Below, in pieces: positions 5,544-7,638 of a DNA stretch of 7,638 nt. The number at the start of each line of letters is the position of its first letter. Position 1 is the stretch's first letter. The translations under genes were made by a program, and so were the position numbers. Source of the stretch: Deltaproteobacteria bacterium (lineage in GTDB: Bacteria; Desulfobacterota; Desulfobacteria; Desulfobacterales; Desulfobacteraceae); the NCBI GenBank assembly GCA_019314105.1, contig JAFCZY010000072.1, forward strand, positions 1 to 7,638, in the 5' to 3' direction. The notes beneath the pieces are model-generated. The model did no database searches, was not told the DNA's origin, and saw nothing but the letters and a program-made list of their open reading frames with translations.

Positions 5544-6701
5544 ATGCTTGAAATAGCTATTAAAGGAAGTAAAAATTACTGGTTATGGATAGTCTTTCTG
5601 CTCGCTGTAATGGGAGCAGGAGGCATTTTTTATATTGACCAATTCATGAACGGTCTTATGACCACCGGCATGAGCCGGGATGTATCATGGGGCTTTTATA
5701 TTGCAAACTTTACCTTTCTTGTGGGGGTTGCAGCAGGGGGGGTTATGGTTGTTATCCCCTATTATCTTCATGATTATGAAAAATTTCACAGAATTACCAT
5801 CCTGGGAGAATTTTTAGCAGTTGCCTCTCTTATCATGTGTCTTCTTTTCATTATCGTGGATTTAGGCCAGCCCACAAGGGCGTTCAACGTAATGTTATAC
5901 CCGTCACCCAAATCAATGCTGTTCTATGACATGTTGGTTCTCAACGGTTATCTTTTCTTAAATATCGTTGTTGGATGGAAAATTCTTGAGGCAGAAAGAA
6001 ATCAGGTCGAACCGGCCTGGTGGACAAAACCCTTGATTTACCTTTCCATTCCCTTTGCCATTGGTATCCATACGGTAACAGCCTATCTTTACTGCGGTCT
6101 TCCGGGCCGAGGATTCTGGCTGACGGCCATTCTGGCACCCCGATTCCTGGCATCGGCATTTGCGGCAGGACCTGCTTTTTTGATCATTCTTTGCTATATT
6201 ATCAGAAAATTCACCAAGTTTGATCCGGGCTGGGAAGCCATGCAGACATTGTCCAAAATCGTTTGCTATGCCCTTATTGCCAACCTGTTCTTCTTTGTGT
6301 GTGAAGTATTTGTCTCCTACTATTCCAATATTCCCAGCCATAAAGCCCATGTTCAGTATCTATTGTTCGGGTATCACGGATATCATGCCCTTGTCCCATG
6401 GATGTGGACCAGTATGATACTCATGACAACCGGAGCAATCTTTTTGCTTATTCCACCATTGAGAAACAATAAAACATTATTGCCCTTCACCTGTGCAATG
6501 ATAATTTTCGGCGTATGGATTGATAAGGCTCTGGGTATGATTTCAGGCGGATTTGTACCGTCTCCGTTGCACCATGTAACGGAATATGCCCCGACAGGGC
6601 CGGAAATCATGATTTCATTTGGGGTTTATGCCATAGGTTTCCTGGTTCTGACAATCCTTTACAAACTGGCAACTCAAGTTAAAGAAGAGGTTCGCGGCTA
6701 A
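5544..6701 (+). CDS. dsrP: DsrP, NrfD-family membrane subunit of the DsrMKJOP complex
   Basis: DsrP is the NrfD/PsrC/HybB-type integral membrane protein that is expected to exchange electrons between menaquinone and DsrO. The 385-residue protein has about ten hydrophobic helices, near residues 13-32, 49-73, 87-106, 128-148, 164-183, 196-220, 236-260, 282-303, 312-331 and 354-375, and no cofactor-binding cysteine motif. Family-typical stretches are MSRDVSWGFYIANFTFLVG (43-61), DLGQPTRAF (106-114) and APRFLASAFAAGPA (198-211). AAGGGAG (5530-5536) lies 7 bases before the ATG. It is the last dsr gene here. No convincing terminator follows; a palindrome (6721-6745) and a second inverted repeat occur just after the stop. 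Confidence 0.96.
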   Translation: MLEIAIKGSKNYWLWIVFLLAVMGAGGIFYIDQFMNGLMTTGMSRDVSWGFYIANFTFLVGVAAGGVMVVIPYYLHDYEKFHRITILGEFLAVASLIMCLLFIIVDLGQPTRAFNVMLYPSPKSMLFYDMLVLNGYLFLNIVVGWKILEAERNQVEPAWWTKPLIYLSIPFAIGIHTVTAYLYCGLPGRGFWLTAILAPRFLASAFAAGPAFLIILCYIIRKFTKFDPGWEAMQTLSKIVCYALIANLFFFVCEVFVSYYSNIPSHKAHVQYLLFGYHGYHALVPWMWTSMILMTTGAIFLLIPPLRNNKTLLPFTCAMIIFGVWIDKALGMISGGFVPSPLHHVTEYAPTGPEIMISFGVYAIGFLVLTILYKLATQVKEEVRG

Positions 6702-6709
6702 TTTGTACC

Positions 6710-7638
6710 ATGATACATGGGGGGACAGATTTGAAATCTGTCCCCTTTAGCGATTCTTTTTTAGAACAAAAAAAGAATCAACTTTTAACTGCGGTCTACG
6801 ATGGCCATCACCAGGCTGTCGAACAGATTTGCCATAATATTCTCAACCATATTGGAACCCATCCAAAATTTTCTGAAAATACGGAAAAACGATTAAACCA
6901 GATACAAACCATCATTAAAAAATTCTACCCTGATCTTACAAAACACACTTCCCACAAAATCCACGACTATCATATCCGGCTGAAAGAACTGATTCTATTT
7001 TCGATTAAACAATCCTCCAAAGACACCTGCTATATTCGTTTCCAAACCTGGGAGACAAAACTTGAGTTAGACCGTCTTCAGAAGGATCTGATATATAAAA
7101 CAGCCATGACGTTTCAATTGACGTCCGGATGCAGTAATTTTTGCAGACGGTGCAATGAATGGGCACTCCCCAAGGTAAGATCCCATTTTTCCTATAAAGC
7201 TATCCTGACAATTTTAAATTATATGGCAGACCAGGACAATGATGACATCTCCCTTTATGGTGCCTCCGATCCTCTGGACTGGACAGAAAATAAAAAAACC
7301 ATATCTGACATTATTGAGTATTTGGAAAAATTACCCCTTGGATACAGCCTTCTGACAAAGGTTCCAAGAGGCAAGGAATCTTTGTTAAAAAATCTCTTAG
7401 AAATAAATGCCAATCTTTCGGTCAGTATTACGTCAAAAAACAAAGTCCGGATAAAAAAAATTGAACAGGCGCTTGGAAAACCCATCAGCAAGCAGCATGA
7501 CCTCGAAGAACTCTTGATTCCCGCACGGCTTGACGAAGACTTTATTTCCATTAAACCCTCCATCACCGACGGATATGGCACAGAAATCACACCTGACGGC
7601 GCTTTTATCATTATCCCTACTTTTACCAGTGCGTTGCA
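6710..7638 (+). CDS. Radical SAM protein, N-terminal part, running off the right edge (309+ aa)
   Basis: An open frame continues from 6710 to the window end without a stop. C141, C145 and C148 (TSGCSNFCRRCNEW) form the CX3CX2C motif that holds the [4Fe-4S] cluster of radical SAM enzymes. The following DISLYGASDPLDW (179-191) lies where the SAM-binding GGE-type strand is expected, though it is not a canonical GGE. Later alternating strands and helices (YSLLTKVPRG, LSVSITSKNKVRIKKIEQAL) fit the partial TIM barrel. About 140 mostly helical residues precede the cysteine motif, an extra N-terminal domain I do not recognise. The substrate is unknown. The start is doubtful: ATG 6710 has no good Shine-Dalgarno sequence, TTG 6731 lies inside a palindrome, and no other in-frame ATG, GTG or TTG occurs until about 7106. 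It begins 8 bases after dsrP and may be in the operon. Confidence 0.75.
   Translation, partial: MIHGGTDLKSVPFSDSFLEQKKNQLLTAVYDGHHQAVEQICHNILNHIGTHPKFSENTEKRLNQIQTIIKKFYPDLTKHTSHKIHDYHIRLKELILFSIKQSSKDTCYIRFQTWETKLELDRLQKDLIYKTAMTFQLTSGCSNFCRRCNEWALPKVRSHFSYKAILTILNYMADQDNDDISLYGASDPLDWTENKKTISDIIEYLEKLPLGYSLLTKVPRGKESLLKNLLEINANLSVSITSKNKVRIKKIEQALGKPISKQHDLEELLIPARLDEDFISIKPSITDGYGTEITPDGAFIIIPTFTSAL
6721..6745. repeat. Perfect 12-bp palindrome after dsrP, probable dispersed repeat
   Basis: GGGGACAGATTT (6721-6732) and AAATCTGTCCCC (6734-6745) are exact inverted copies around one central G. It begins 20 bases after the dsrP stop. I recall this GGGGACAGATTT...AAATCTGTCCCC pattern as a recurring palindrome in proteobacterial genomes, often seen in annotated proteins as the peptide GGTDLKSVP, which is present here (residues 4-12 of the downstream frame). 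No T run follows directly (CCCCTTTAGC), so it is a poor terminator. Copy number cannot be judged from this window. Confidence 0.8.
6752..6779. repeat. Second inverted repeat after dsrP (11-bp arms)
   Basis: GATTCTTTTTT (6752-6762) is exactly complementary to AAAAAAGAATC (6769-6779) with a six-base loop. It lies six bases after the GC-rich palindrome and inside the radical SAM frame, where it encodes DSFLEQKKN. The T run on the left arm is 11 bases past the first stem, too far for a classical terminator. Confidence 0.7.

Noticed and set aside
6721..6762. Palindrome plus downstream T run as the terminator of the dsr operon
   Set aside because: The T run (6757-6762) starts 11 bases after the stem rather than directly after it, and the open radical SAM frame passes through. 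Weak termination is possible but not supported enough to call.
7106..7108. Internal ATG as true start of the radical SAM gene
   Set aside because: It would leave only a few residues before C141 and remove a long stretch of protein-like sequence that has no stop codon; no good Shine-Dalgarno sequence precedes it.
7255..7611. 118-residue minus-strand reading frame
   Set aside because: It is opposite the radical SAM frame, shows no recognisable motif, and has no clear Shine-Dalgarno sequence or promoter.
1..7638. CRISPR arrays, insertion sequences, prophage or defence genes
   Set aside because: No regularly spaced repeats, transposase, integrase or nuclease motifs were seen. The serine tRNAs show no duplicated 3' end that would suggest an integrated element in this window.

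Overview
The window carries the transmembrane sulfite-reduction electron-transfer operon dsrMKJOP of a dissimilatory sulfate reducer. It is complete and intact, and is preceded by a small RsbRD_N-type protein gene that appears to share its promoter. Gene content, order, protein types (long DsrM, HdrD-like DsrK, triheme DsrJ, Tat-exported DsrO, NrfD-like DsrP) and moderate-to-low GC suggest a deltaproteobacterial sulfate reducer of the Desulfobacteraceae type (Desulfobacula/Desulfobacter relatives). The genus is inference and cannot be proved from this window.

Layout. Positions 1-527 hold two minus-strand genes: the first 23 codons of a protein that runs off the left edge (possibly ArgS) and an unrecognised 149-residue protein with a strongly acidic tail. 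A clear minus-strand promoter (TTGACA, 16 bp, TATAGT) drives them. Positions 626-940 form a self-contained plus-strand tRNA unit: an 11-bp tandem repeat, a TTGACC/TATACA promoter with 17-bp spacing, tRNA-Ser(UGA), tRNA-Ser(GCU) and a rho-independent terminator. Positions 973-6701 are the main operon: a TTGACA/TATATC promoter, an AT-rich leader in which the only Shine-Dalgarno sequence lies far from the start codon behind an A/U-only hairpin, the RsbRD_N gene, an intercistronic hairpin, then dsrM, dsrK, dsrJ, dsrO and dsrP, tightly packed or overlapping. Positions 6710-7638 hold the start of a radical SAM protein that runs off the right edge. Its first codons lie inside a perfect 12-bp palindrome that looks like a dispersed repeat, so its start is uncertain.

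How the genes work together. DsrM (diheme cytochrome b) and DsrK (HdrD-like Fe-S protein facing the cytoplasm) form one module. DsrJ (triheme cytochrome c), DsrO (periplasmic ferredoxin-like protein) and DsrP (NrfD-like quinone-interacting membrane protein) form the other. From family knowledge, the complex links the menaquinone pool and possibly periplasmic electron carriers to reduction of the DsrC trisulfide made by DsrAB. dsrAB and dsrC are not in this window.

The dsr system itself is known. The less ordinary items are the structured leader, the RsbRD_N gene at the head of the operon, the pattern of cysteine loss in DsrO that fits removal of exactly one of four ancestral Fe-S clusters, and the palindrome-headed radical SAM gene after dsrP.
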